DNA from: a virus
Direction: 5' to 3' (one strand)
IMG/VR virus record: IMGVR_UViG_3300009082_000062
Span: 1 to 22,900 of that record
Length of the DNA: 22,900 bases
The position numbers and the translations under genes were made by a program. Below, one piece after another: positions 9,201-16,135 of the stretch; position 1 is the stretch's first letter; every line of letters begins with the position of its first letter. A model generated the notes under the pieces. The model made no database searches, was not told the DNA's origin, and worked only from the letters and a program-made list of their open reading frames with translations.

Positions 9201-12200
9201 AACGGAACGGGAGAGATCGAGATTGACATTCGATACCGAGAATCTTTCGCGCACGAGATGGGGCACGCTCTGGAGTACCTCGTGCAGAGAGCGAACCTGG
9301 AACCGGGAGTACCTACTGAACAAGCTTCTCGTTGGGTTGGTGGGGGAGCCTTCTTTACAAGAACCTACGTCGGTAGGAAGATTTGGAATGAACTGGTAGA
9401 GAAGGGAACCATCAAGAGGTTCGAGGGGCTGAAGTCAGGCATTCGCGCAGACTACTATGCGAGTCCTGTGGAAGTGTTCGCGAGGATCTTCGAGCAGTAC
9501 ACTGCGGGAAGGCTTGGGAAAGATCATCCGAATCGCGTTACTTTTTCTACACCCACTGCCTTCTCCTTGCAGTATTCCAACGCCTACCTGAACGAGAAGG
9601 AAGCCCAGGACATCCTGCCCCAGTTCGGGGAAGCCGTACGTACGGTGTTCGGTGAAACGATCCTGAAAGCAATCACGCGAAGATTTCGGTTCATCCTGAA
9701 GTCTCGACGACTCCTTCTACTTCAAAAGGGGAAGTCCTTTCCAACAGGAACGATTCGCTACTGGAAAGGCCAAGCGTTCAAGAAGCTTCCTACAGGGGAA
9801 TGGGTCCCTTACAACCTGACCTACGGAAGGAAAGCGACTGAGGAAGAAGTAGATAAGGTCACGTCAGGAGGAAAGGGGCACAACGATCTTGAAAAGAGAC
9901 CAGACGAGAATCCTCCCGACGTAGAGGAATCCTCGAAGGAGACTCCAAAAGAGGAAAAGCCCGTCGTTGAATCTACTGCCCCACTCAAAGAGCCTACCGC
10001 GAAAGAGAACCCTGACGGAACGAAGGTAGAAGAGTCTACCTACTCGGGAGAGCTGGACCCGAAAGCCCTTCTGGAAAAGGAACCTGGGCTGAAAGAGTTC
10101 TTTCAGAAAAGCAGTGAACCAACAGCCCTGCTTGATGCGGTAGCGATTCCTGCCTTTGGTGTGGGGAAGCGTGAGTACCGAAAAGAGGCCGCGATAATTC
10201 ATCCCCTCCTTGCTCAAAGGCTGCGAAGCGACTACGCGCTGGCATTTCGTCTTTGGAAGTTGGCCGATACGGAGGGTAGATCGAACGTACCTGACTTCGA
10301 GGAGATAGAGAAGAAGTACCCCAAGCTGGCAGAGGCCGCAGGGAAGTACGCTACTCGAAGCGTAGAGACAAAGAGGCACTTTACAGGAGCCGTGTCGGGA
10401 ATGCGGAAGTACGTCGATCGTCTTTTACAGTCTTCAATGAAGAGTGGGGACACGCGGGCGTTCGACATCTTGTCTAAGACTATAGCTTCTTGGGAAATCT
10501 CACAGGGTTCTCGGTATCGCTACAACGTCGTGATGAACCCAGGATACGCCGATGAGTTGGCGCGAAGATGGGTCGAACGGCAAAGAGAAGGAACGGCGAA
10601 GAAAATCTCTACGGGGGAGTTCAAGAACCTGAAGGGGATCAAGCTGACGGGTAAGGGTCTTACGAAAGCGCAGGTAGGAATCCTTGACCAGTCTGTTGGT
10701 GAGGTCTTGGAGCGAGTTCCTACAGCGAAGGATCTTGCAGAGCGCACGGGCCTTTCAATCAAGGTGACTACGATACCCAGCAACAAGGCGTCGGGAGTCT
10801 ACGTTCCCGCCAAGAACTACATCGAGCTGGACTTTCGATCACCGAACGCTCTAGCGCATGAGTGGTGTCACTTCTTCGATCACCAACTAGGGGTGTCTTT
10901 GTCTCCTGCATGGAAGGAAGGGGTCGAGAAGGCGAAGGAAATAGGGTGCTACTCACGATGGTTGTCTCTCGGGTACGTGTCGCCCCCATCCTCTGAGAAC
11001 GAGTCCAAAGCGCAGGCGCTCATTGCGAAGATGGCAAAGAACTTTCTTGTGAAAGGGGAGCATCCACCAAACTACTACGATGTAGTAGCCGGGTTGTCTC
11101 TTGCAAGAGAAGGAGAAGCCTACTGGAAGTACCTGAAGACCCGCTACATGGACATAGGGGGTCTGACTGAAGCCGAGATGAGGGAGATTCGAGACCTACA
11201 GGGAACTTCGATAGTCAAGGATCGAGTCTTGTACAGCGACATGGTGAAGAAACACGCCAAGAAGGCGGGCTCCTATGGATCGTACCTCTGTGAGTCAGGA
11301 GAGATGCTGTCCAGGTTGTTCGAGCAGCACGTAGCAACTCGTTCAAAGGATAAGCTTCTCGTTTCAGCACATGCAGAGAAATACTACCAGACCAGGAATG
11401 GCTACTTCACCGAGGAAGAGTACAAGACGCTTCTACCCTACATGGAAAGGGCCTTCGAGGAAAAGGGTGGAAAGGGATTCTTGAAGTCCGTCATGCGGAG
11501 AATGCTTTACATACAGAAATCCCATGAAGGTCTCACAAGGAAAAAGGTCACGGTGCATGGGAAGGGGAAAACCTTTCAAGCTGACCGATGGGTGAGGACA
11601 GGGGAAGAGGAAGCAGAACCTACAGCCACGTCCCCGAAAACTACCGTTGAAGGGGTTCATGTTGAATACGACCACGGAGCGGGTAAAGAAGAATCTGCAA
11701 AGAGCGTGAAGCTCGCGGCAGCGGGTCTTCGAGAAACCTTGGGTGTCTTCAAGGGACTGGGAAAGAAGATGAAGTCCTTTGGAGCAACAGTACGAGTGGG
11801 GAAGATCAGCGGATTGGGTGCTGCCAACGCTCTCTACCAGGCGACCGACAAGGTGCTACTCTTGGATGATGAGCGTGGGAAAGACAGCCTTGTACATGAG
11901 ACGGGGCACCTCATGGACCAGATGTTCCAGGTGACAGGAAGAATTCTACCGAAAGAGAGCTACGATCGAATCGAGAAGATCATTCAAGAGCGCAGGTCTT
12001 CACAGCACCGCTACATCAGCAACGTCTTGTTTCGTGCGTCGATTGCTGGGGACAAAGAAGAGATCGAGGAAGCTCTTCGAGGATCTATGCTCGACCTCAT
12101 TCCTGCGGTGAAAGAGGAACTGACTCAGCTACTTACCCCGAAACCGTCTGTGGCGTGGACGGCTCTGTACTCTTATGAGCAGACAACCTCAATGGCCCTA

Positions 12201-12569
12201 AAGGTTCCTACCTTGGAAGAGGCGGGAGACCCCGGAATTCAGTACACGTCGTACATCAACCGAGAACCCGAAGTGTGGGCAAGGATGCTGAACCAGTACT
12301 TTGCCTATCGGTACTCGAAGACGAAGGGGAGCGAGAAGCCTACGTCGTCTGATTCCTACCAGCAGATGATCGACGCGAAGTCACACTCAGATGTTCGCTT
12401 CGCAAGTGAAGCAGAGAAGGTCGGGTTCAAGTACGCTCCTCGACACTTCATGGACGACAAGGAGTTTCAGAAAGCAGTTCCGTTGATCGAAGCCTGTTTG
12501 AAGGGGACGGGGTTCATCAAGAGCATCTTGCGCGTCCTGGAACTTTTGGGGCAAGGAGAAAGAACATGA
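6261..12569 (+). CDS. Giant multidomain protein: ADP-ribosyltransferase-like domain, zinc-knuckle-like segment and three zincin metallopeptidase-like domains
   Basis: 2102 residues from GTG 6261; GAGG at 6251-6254 is the ribosome binding site, inside the portal gene. Domains in order are an N-terminal basic segment and the first 50-residue repeat (69-118), an ART-like domain (about 119-388), the second repeat (389-438), a Cys segment with C500, C503 and C527 followed by a coiled coil, zincin 1 (HEMGH at 998-1002), zincin 2 (HEWCH at 1533-1537) and zincin 3 (HETGH at 1879-1883). Each zincin has a downstream E-x-hxR segment (E1071, E1681, E2004). Modules are joined by [IL]xK[SA][KRH] plus a beta-hairpin motif. 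The set matches the domain repertoire of phage 'polyvalent proteins', which are thought to enter the host with the DNA. Injection and cleavage into pieces are inference. It ends in a 4-base ATGA overlap with the next gene. Confidence 0.85.
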   Translation: MRLVLQKAPAKTIQVIDVLRKASEMRKPVVCLPVVGQVVLIKSKGHESLSCRISEVNEDFVRVVDEQRRVFRVDTKALVVAKSEPTSQHRLILKSKLVRVPASAKHKAYVRNDPRTKKAKTGLLRVREILTDDSSSDELVRRALLFSWRKGTGTVGAILLQEAVKDELLRGRGTVYYTPGSYSPVFDPSDEEKPYVVSSVMREKIRKVVRGQYRETQKQLKAQRGEWPIYTLYRGVVEEGSLGNALTSWSDSREVADSFAGAVPVIRQYVPAQRIFASVGTEGEYLVLPAEGTEKSFEKSEYQERVGKECVQACLDTPYTPSQKMDRLKAEFLKEAQAKQRKIREEDEWAEGIEQGKKWSVVPSDSADAAVMGLVERNSYPRVMNPEKRVFRVDTKALCVAKSGLAAQHKLILKAKRVYVAPSLEHRGYFRMDPRTKKEVAGPTKIEEPKPEVSEEKPSTSALHGQEIVDVVSVVDTRDWVEGDDDKFHPVPGSGTENTCARCGKPHEIHATVKMADGSQAVVGVSCARKESIEKEIKAKLAAAQTGKRLEAELKRAQEKLVQAETAEKKANALPLPPLELTEIDLQGGEKMPVLRMGDAEVWLSYPWKQGDPISEERKKAVEYSWRDKRYKESGLPLSAYSYYQRVKELEKYLARYKKRVELAAAGEFGKVEKSRHSLVLHPQSLQKSREGLVEKKVPVKLKSGKTVYAIRYVRQDLGPTWLRRREKQSWIKESDPDKETISLADRMVATPEFSPLKEYFTKQEYPGLAFDLVGGDAEKTRQSITTAKEYPAEVAAYVGNSLDFCWRMWERTHKEDAKLEAAKLLRPKEFGKNFPTFTTWAAKHYEDKDLTAESILTAMRDAIHRNSKKYTIPEESLLAFVQELGLREESRDSFTQGALDEAFKQKKLSPKQLSKKFPRLGAFKWSRKITVREARKMDLAFEELELVAPGALKALGPKLTIKPRRLGYRAFGGLFHPNLNGTGEIEIDIRYRESFAHEMGHALEYLVQRANLEPGVPTEQASRWVGGGAFFTRTYVGRKIWNELVEKGTIKRFEGLKSGIRADYYASPVEVFARIFEQYTAGRLGKDHPNRVTFSTPTAFSLQYSNAYLNEKEAQDILPQFGEAVRTVFGETILKAITRRFRFILKSRRLLLLQKGKSFPTGTIRYWKGQAFKKLPTGEWVPYNLTYGRKATEEEVDKVTSGGKGHNDLEKRPDENPPDVEESSKETPKEEKPVVESTAPLKEPTAKENPDGTKVEESTYSGELDPKALLEKEPGLKEFFQKSSEPTALLDAVAIPAFGVGKREYRKEAAIIHPLLAQRLRSDYALAFRLWKLADTEGRSNVPDFEEIEKKYPKLAEAAGKYATRSVETKRHFTGAVSGMRKYVDRLLQSSMKSGDTRAFDILSKTIASWEISQGSRYRYNVVMNPGYADELARRWVERQREGTAKKISTGEFKNLKGIKLTGKGLTKAQVGILDQSVGEVLERVPTAKDLAERTGLSIKVTTIPSNKASGVYVPAKNYIELDFRSPNALAHEWCHFFDHQLGVSLSPAWKEGVEKAKEIGCYSRWLSLGYVSPPSSENESKAQALIAKMAKNFLVKGEHPPNYYDVVAGLSLAREGEAYWKYLKTRYMDIGGLTEAEMREIRDLQGTSIVKDRVLYSDMVKKHAKKAGSYGSYLCESGEMLSRLFEQHVATRSKDKLLVSAHAEKYYQTRNGYFTEEEYKTLLPYMERAFEEKGGKGFLKSVMRRMLYIQKSHEGLTRKKVTVHGKGKTFQADRWVRTGEEEAEPTATSPKTTVEGVHVEYDHGAGKEESAKSVKLAAAGLRETLGVFKGLGKKMKSFGATVRVGKISGLGAANALYQATDKVLLLDDERGKDSLVHETGHLMDQMFQVTGRILPKESYDRIEKIIQERRSSQHRYISNVLFRASIAGDKEEIEEALRGSMLDLIPAVKEELTQLLTPKPSVAWTALYSYEQTTSMALKVPTLEEAGDPGIQYTSYINREPEVWARMLNQYFAYRYSKTKGSEKPTSSDSYQQMIDAKSHSDVRFASEAEKVGFKYAPRHFMDDKEFQKAVPLIEACLKGTGFIKSILRVLELLGQGERT
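6465..6614 (+). repeat. Direct repeat, copy 1, upstream of the ART-like domain
   Basis: It encodes residues 69-118 of the giant protein, from RVFRVDTKALVVAKS to YVRNDPRTKK. It is strongly similar to 7425-7574 in both protein and DNA (for example CTTTCGTGTGGA and GTAGCGAAGAGTG are identical in both). It contains the boundary motif LILKSK. Confidence 0.85.
6618..7424 (+). other. Domain: R-S-E class ADP-ribosyltransferase-like (within the giant gene)
   Basis: Residues about 119-388. The ART triad is readable in order: R234 in YTLYRGVV, the S-W-S strand at 248-250 in TSWSDSREVADSFAG, and E282-G-E284 in TEGEYLVLP, preceded by the typical YVPAQRIFAS strand. E-x-E is the signature of arginine-directed mono-ADP-ribosyltransferases such as T4 Alt/ModA and many toxins. 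The expected reaction is transfer of ADP-ribose from NAD+ to a host protein arginine; the target cannot be read from the sequence. The domain is bracketed by the two direct repeats. Confidence 0.75.
7425..7574 (+). repeat. Direct repeat, copy 2, downstream of the ART-like domain
   Basis: It encodes residues 389-438, from RVFRVDTKALCVAKS to YFRMDPRTKK, and pairs with 6465-6614. Its boundary motif reads LILKAK. The following residues (CARCGKPHEIH ... GVSCARK, with C500, C503 and C527) form a zinc-knuckle-like segment outside the repeat. Confidence 0.85.
8322..9698 (+). other. Domain: zincin 1 module (within the giant gene)
   Basis: Residues 688-1146. It starts with KSREGLVEKKVPV ... YVRQD and a helical region. 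The metallopeptidase core follows: the IEIDIRYRESFAHEMGHALE helix with HEMGH at 998-1002, then YYASPVEVFARIFEQY containing E1071. The YxSPxExFAR-type segment after an HExxH helix is characteristic of the zincin-like domains in phage polyvalent proteins. The histidines and a downstream glutamate would bind zinc. Confidence 0.75.
9699..11516 (+). other. Domain: zincin 2 module (within the giant gene)
   Basis: Residues 1147-1752. It starts with KSRRLLLLQKG and the GTIRYWKGQAFKK hairpin (1163-1175), then an acidic linker and a helical region. The core has VYVPAKNYIELDF, LAHEWCHFFDHQ (H1533, E1534, H1537) and ESGEMLSRLFEQH with E1681. The last part (TLLPYMERAFEEKGGKGFLKS) resembles the ends of zincins 1 and 3. 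The second zinc-helix residue triplet is unusual in having Trp-Cys inside HExxH. Confidence 0.72.
11517..12566 (+). other. Domain: zincin 3 module (within the giant gene)
   Basis: Residues 1753-2102. It starts with KSHEGLTRKKVTV ... RWVRTGEEE. The core has KVLLLDDERGKDSLVHETGH with HETGH at 1879-1883 and REPEVWARMLNQY with E2004. It is shorter than modules 1 and 2 because their N-terminal helical region is absent. It ends in GTGFIKSILRVLELL, similar to the ends of the other two. Confidence 0.72.
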
Positions 12570-12940
12570 AATGGCGATTCGTTATTCTGTCGAAGGCGAA
12601 GCACGACCCTATTCAGTCAACCATCCTCGCGTTCCTTCAACAGAACCCGAACCCCTCTGACAAACAGGTCCACAAACTAGCAGACAGCCTGGAGATGGAC
12701 CCGAGTGAGCTTGAAGAGAAGGTGTATGAGATCCTGGGTTCGTTTGCAAGCAGTGGCAGGGCGAAGTCGAAGGGGATAACGGAAAAGGACGTAGACGCGA
12801 AAGAGCTTGCGATGGGTGTCAAGGTCGAGATGGAGCACACGACTTCACCCATCATGGCGAAGAGGATCGCACTTGATCATCTTTCCGAGCTAAAGGATTA
12901 TTATTCTCGTTTGAAGAAGATGGAATCCAAGAAGGAATAG
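12566..12940 (+). CDS. Small DUF5661-like protein
   Basis: 124 residues. The start ATG 12566 overlaps the stop of the giant gene by four bases (ATGA) and is preceded by AAGGAG. The N-terminal half (DPIQSTILAFLQQNPNPSDK, then QVHKLADSLEMDPSELEEKVYEIL) is a helical domain common in phage and environmental proteins. The C-terminal half (ELAMGVKVEMEHTT ... AKRIALDHLSELKDYYSRL) fits the DUF5661 pattern 'G-x-x-VE-x-EHT...A-x-x-IA-x-DHL-x-E-x-x-DYY'. The function of that family is not known to me. It begins MKWRFVILSKAKHD, close to the RFRFILKSRR boundary of the giant protein, so it may be a module split off from that chain. The assignment is from memory of family patterns and moderately sure. Confidence 0.7.
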   Translation: MKWRFVILSKAKHDPIQSTILAFLQQNPNPSDKQVHKLADSLEMDPSELEEKVYEILGSFASSGRAKSKGITEKDVDAKELAMGVKVEMEHTTSPIMAKRIALDHLSELKDYYSRLKKMESKKE

Positions 12941-12945
12941 GCGAC

Positions 12946-13152
12946 GTGCCTGTACTCGTTTGTGGAAAGTCTACCTCAAGGGGAGTTTCGGCGAAGAGAC
13001 CGAAGCGTGAGGGGAATCGGCTGAAGAAATCCTGGGTGGATGATCTTCACGCATACCACGAACTCAAGTACGGCCACAATGACAACGCAACACGGATGAA
13101 ACTGACGCTGCGAAAGGGGACGAACGATGCAAGTGCTCCTCAAGGTGTCTAA
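12946..13152 (+). CDS. Possible small basic protein of unknown function
   Basis: 68 residues from GTG 12946, with AAGGA at 12932-12936 as a rather distant ribosome binding site. It fills the gap between two confident genes and overlaps the start of the minor head gene by 26 bases. It is basic, with a tract such as SWVDDLHAYHELKYGHND, and has no recognised motif. It may be real because the gap would otherwise be a 186-base hole in a tightly packed operon. It may equally be chance: the start is GTG, the binding site is weak and the overlap is long. Confidence 0.4.
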   Translation: MPVLVCGKSTSRGVSAKRPKREGNRLKKSWVDDLHAYHELKYGHNDNATRMKLTLRKGTNDASAPQGV

Positions 13153-14188
13153 CGTCACAGAGGAAAACAGGAAAGAGAAGTTCGTAGCCGGGGTAGCAGA
13201 GCTGGCGAAGGCTCTCCGGGTTCCTTCCAAGTTGAAAGACGAGAGCGCCCAGCACGAAGTTCCGTTGAAGGCTGTAGCGAAGTCAGAGGAAGAGTACCTC
13301 GACCACATGCGGCAGGTGTTTCGAGAGATCACGATGCTTGTGGCGAAGAGGTTGGGGCTACTCGCGAAGTCTGAGGTTCCTTTCAGGTTGGGAACGAAGG
13401 TTGTTATCATTCCAGAGACAGGAAAGATCCTGTCGCAGAAAAACTGGGATGCGTTCGAGGCCGCGATTGACGGCTACCTCGAAGTCCGCGTCAAGGGCCT
13501 GGCCGAGAGGATGGCGGCGAAGCAGGTTGCCCTCGGTAGGATCATGGCGAGGATGGAGGCTGACGCGGTAGACCTCGACAAGGTAGAGCTGAAGGACATC
13601 AAGCAGGCTCTTCCTACCACAACGAAAGCAGCACAGAAGCAACTTCCTCCAGAAGCAAGAGACAGACAGGTATTCTCTGAGAGACGTGTGGCGCAGTACG
13701 TAAAGGGCGTGAGTGAGAAGGTACGCAACGACATCCTGCACGTCATAAACGACGGGGTAGCGAACCGAACCCCACGAGGAAAGATGGTCCAGCAGCTCCT
13801 TGAACTCGACGGACACTGGAACAGAGATTGGCGCAGGATCGTCGAGACAGAGAGTCAAGACCTGTGGCAGGACGGGGCGCTGATTGAGGAGCTGACACAG
13901 GCAACACCCGGAGAGCCTATCTACATGGTGGGGTATGGCTCACCGGGGGCGTGCCCGGTGTGCAAGCAGCAGATCATCAACAAGGTCGTTCGGTTGTTCC
14001 CTGTACCACCACCAGACGGGGGAGAGAGAATCCGAGACACCTACACAGACACGGCAATCTGGCCGGGGAAAAGCTCAGTGGGGCATGGAAGAGAAGTGTG
14101 GGCGGCGATCAGCCGACATCCCCACTGCCGCTGCCGCTGGGTTCGTATCTCAATGAGTGAAGCACACAAGCGAATACAGCCCGCCTAG
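13127..14188 (+). CDS. Minor head / head morphogenesis protein, Mu F-like (SPP1 gp7 family)
   Basis: 353 residues from ATG 13127, behind AAGGGG. The C-terminal third has the family's marks: ANRTPRGKMVQQLLE, WRRIVETESQDLWQDGALIEE, then SPGACPVCKQQ and ISRHPHCRCRWVRI. The CxxC and HPxCRC cysteines and histidine are the usual conserved core of Mu F-like minor head proteins. These proteins bind the portal and are present in a few copies in the capsid; some are ejected with the DNA. The N-terminal 200 residues are helical and less conserved, with two xAKSE motifs (KAVAKSEEE and LLAKSEVPF). Its place between the portal/polyprotein genes and the protease fits this call. Confidence 0.85.
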   Translation: MQVLLKVSNVTEENRKEKFVAGVAELAKALRVPSKLKDESAQHEVPLKAVAKSEEEYLDHMRQVFREITMLVAKRLGLLAKSEVPFRLGTKVVIIPETGKILSQKNWDAFEAAIDGYLEVRVKGLAERMAAKQVALGRIMARMEADAVDLDKVELKDIKQALPTTTKAAQKQLPPEARDRQVFSERRVAQYVKGVSEKVRNDILHVINDGVANRTPRGKMVQQLLELDGHWNRDWRRIVETESQDLWQDGALIEELTQATPGEPIYMVGYGSPGACPVCKQQIINKVVRLFPVPPPDGGERIRDTYTDTAIWPGKSSVGHGREVWAAISRHPHCRCRWVRISMSEAHKRIQPA

Positions 14189-14237
14189 CTATTCCACAAA
14201 CACGCAAGATTCTTGATACCAGTAGAAGGAGTCTCCC

Positions 14238-15095
14238 ATGAGTACGAAAGTAGGATACTCGTACATCACCATGAACAGTGTTCTGTTCAAGGCAGATGCC
14301 ACGGACAAGGACATTTTGTACATCGAAGCAAGCAATCCACAACAGGACAGCCAGAAGGAAGTCGTGTTGAAGAGTGCTCTTGAAGCAGAGACAGAGCACT
14401 TCCTCAAGGTCGGGGTAGTCTCGTACGACCATCAACACAAAATCAGCAAGGACCCCTCCTTCATCGTTGGTGAGCCTCTCGACGTGAAGTTCTCTGCTGA
14501 CGACAGAACGCTCGTGAAGGCTCGCATGTACAACACCAAGTACGGTACAGCTCTCATGGAGCTGGCGAAAGCGAACTCTTCTCGTCTTGGAGCTTCGATT
14601 GGTGGGTACGTCGTACAGCGAACGCAGAAGTTCGACAGGGCGTTGCAGAAAGCAGTCCCGACGATCGCACGGCTTCTGTGGGACGAGGTGGCACTGACTG
14701 CAAAGGCTGTGAACGAAGGCACGACGGTAGCCGGTGGTGGACGTGGGGTGTCTGTGATGCCCTTTCCTGAATTCAAGAAGGCTTGGATCGAAGACCCGAA
14801 AGAGCGTGAGGAAATCGTGAAGGCTCTCATGGCTGGCTACGGAACAGACAGTGCAACCTTCACAGGTGGAAGGTCTCTTCAGGAAGAGTCGTTCCAGGGT
14901 GCGAAGAAGAAAAAGCGAGAGAGGATGCAGCACGCTTTCAAGTGCCTTCTCTCGAATCTCGGCAAGGCGAAGCACTTCGATTATTACGAACTAGAGCGCA
15001 TATGTAGAAGCTACGGTGTGGAGGAAGAGACACCGAACATGGCCCGGCTCATCGTGCAGAGCAAGGGGAACGTGAGAAAGGTTCTGTCATGCTAA
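14238..15095 (+). CDS. Prohead maturation protease (S78-like) with a C-terminal extension
   Basis: 285 residues from ATG 14238, behind AAGGAG. The fold of HK97-type prohead proteases is readable: VVSYDHQHKI with H65 as likely catalytic histidine, FIVGEPLDVKF, then RLGASIGGYV with S120 as likely catalytic serine, and LLWDEVALTAKAVNEGT, the usual 'L.EVSL...N' strand. These enzymes cut scaffold, capsid arms and themselves during assembly. Residues about 199-218 carry AGYGTDSATFTGGRSL, also found near the N-terminus of the capsid protein. A Lys/Arg-rich tail of about 65 residues follows. That tail is unusual and may be a self-cleavage or tethering segment. The gene overlaps the next one by seven bases (ATGCTAA). 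Confidence 0.85.
   Translation: MSTKVGYSYITMNSVLFKADATDKDILYIEASNPQQDSQKEVVLKSALEAETEHFLKVGVVSYDHQHKISKDPSFIVGEPLDVKFSADDRTLVKARMYNTKYGTALMELAKANSSRLGASIGGYVVQRTQKFDRALQKAVPTIARLLWDEVALTAKAVNEGTTVAGGGRGVSVMPFPEFKKAWIEDPKEREEIVKALMAGYGTDSATFTGGRSLQEESFQGAKKKKRERMQHAFKCLLSNLGKAKHFDYYELERICRSYGVEEETPNMARLIVQSKGNVRKVLSC
14832..14891 (+). repeat. Shared capsid/protease motif, copy in the protease tail
   Basis: It encodes residues 199-218 of the protease, AGYGTDSATFTGGRSL followed by QEES, directly after VKALM. It matches 17083-17142 in the major capsid gene in 16 of 20 residues. Confidence 0.85.
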
Positions 15096-16036
15096 CAGAA
15101 CTGCTTCGAGAACGTGCCCGTCGAGAGGCGGTGCAGAAAGCCTTGATCGTGAACGGACTCCCTTTGTCGAAAGGCAAGAAGCTCCCACCGGGAACTGTGA
15201 GAACCTGGAAGGGTCAGGTGTGGAAGAAGGTAGCGGAGGGGAAGTGGGAGAAGGTGAAGGGAGAAAAGAAAGAGGAATCTTCCTACCGTTCTGGTGAACA
15301 GATTGAGCGGGAGAAGTCTGAGTACCGAGATAAAGCTATGGAGCCATTCATACAGAGGGCCACCAAAAACGCTCTTCAACAGGTTCGATGGTTCTCCAAT
15401 CACAGTGGGAGCAAGACGCTTGACCAACGCCTTTTGTCCGAGGGCCTCATCAAAATCGAAAGGGGCTGGCCTCTGCTGACACCAAAGGGAAAAGAGAAAC
15501 TCAAGGAACTTGGTGGGTTGGATAGGGACCCCTCCAAGGAGGAAGAGAAGGAAATGTCCTCGTCTATGAGAAACACGGGAAAGACAAAAGACGCTGAAGG
15601 AGAGAGGCCCAAAGGCTACGCCGCTGTTCGTGCTGAAGCAGAACCCAAAGAGGAAGAGGCCCGAAAGAAGTTCCGTTCCCTTCCAGCAAAAGAGCGTGAG
15701 GGGATGGGGGAGAAGCCTTCAGCGAAGACCATGGACGAGGCGACTGTGGGAAGTGGACTTTTCAGAGACCCGAAACCTCAAGGACTTGCCGCAGAAGCAA
15801 GGGAGCGGGGGGTATCCGTTGCACAGGTGATGCGCGAACGCGGTGTGGCTAGGGTGGAGCCGAAGGGTGAGGAGAAACCCACTACTCCCGAAGGACACGC
15901 GATGAAGATTGCCCGTGACACTCTCCGTATGCCCGATGCGATGGCCGGTGTGATGGGGGGGCCAAGCAAGGCAGAGGCGAGGAAGCGTCTTGGTGAGGAA
16001 GAGTCAGTAAGGATCGAAGGGAAGAAGAAAAAGTAG
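15089..16036 (+). CDS. Basic modular protein sharing the boundary motif of the giant protein
   Basis: 315 residues. ATG 15089 overlaps the protease stop by seven bases, so translation is probably coupled. It starts with the basic helix LLRERARREAVQKAL, then LSKGKKLPPGTVRTWKGQVWKK with W40 and W53, the same hairpin found in the 1001- and 2102-residue proteins. Residues about 105-145 contain RLLSEGLIKIERGWPLLTPK, a winged-helix-like shape. The rest is charged and probably disordered, ending in GKKKK. I see no catalytic motif. The high charge, shared motif and position between protease and scaffold suggest a capsid-internal, possibly DNA-binding protein. This is inference; no family is recognised. 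Confidence 0.7.
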   Translation: MLTELLRERARREAVQKALIVNGLPLSKGKKLPPGTVRTWKGQVWKKVAEGKWEKVKGEKKEESSYRSGEQIEREKSEYRDKAMEPFIQRATKNALQQVRWFSNHSGSKTLDQRLLSEGLIKIERGWPLLTPKGKEKLKELGGLDRDPSKEEEKEMSSSMRNTGKTKDAEGERPKGYAAVRAEAEPKEEEARKKFRSLPAKEREGMGEKPSAKTMDEATVGSGLFRDPKPQGLAAEARERGVSVAQVMRERGVARVEPKGEEKPTTPEGHAMKIARDTLRMPDAMAGVMGGPSKAEARKRLGEEESVRIEGKKKK

Positions 16037-16054
16037 GAATCACTCTAGGCACTT

Positions 16055-16082
16055 CTCAGGTCTACGGACGATAGACCCTGAG
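16055..16082 (+). other. Hairpin between the modular protein gene and the scaffold gene
   Basis: CTCAGGTCTA pairs with TAGACCCTGAG (one bulged C) around a 7-base loop. No T-run follows, so a terminator call is doubtful. It could be an attenuator or RNA-processing structure upstream of the heavily expressed scaffold and capsid genes. Confidence 0.5.
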
Positions 16083-16135
16083 CATCCTAGCCAGTCGATA
16101 CAGTGCAACACAAACACATTCAGGAGGAAAGAAGA

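Noticed and set aside
16103-16135. GTG start upstream of the scaffold gene
   Set aside because: AGGAGG sits directly before ATG 16136, and the extra residues do not resemble a protein N-terminus of this type.
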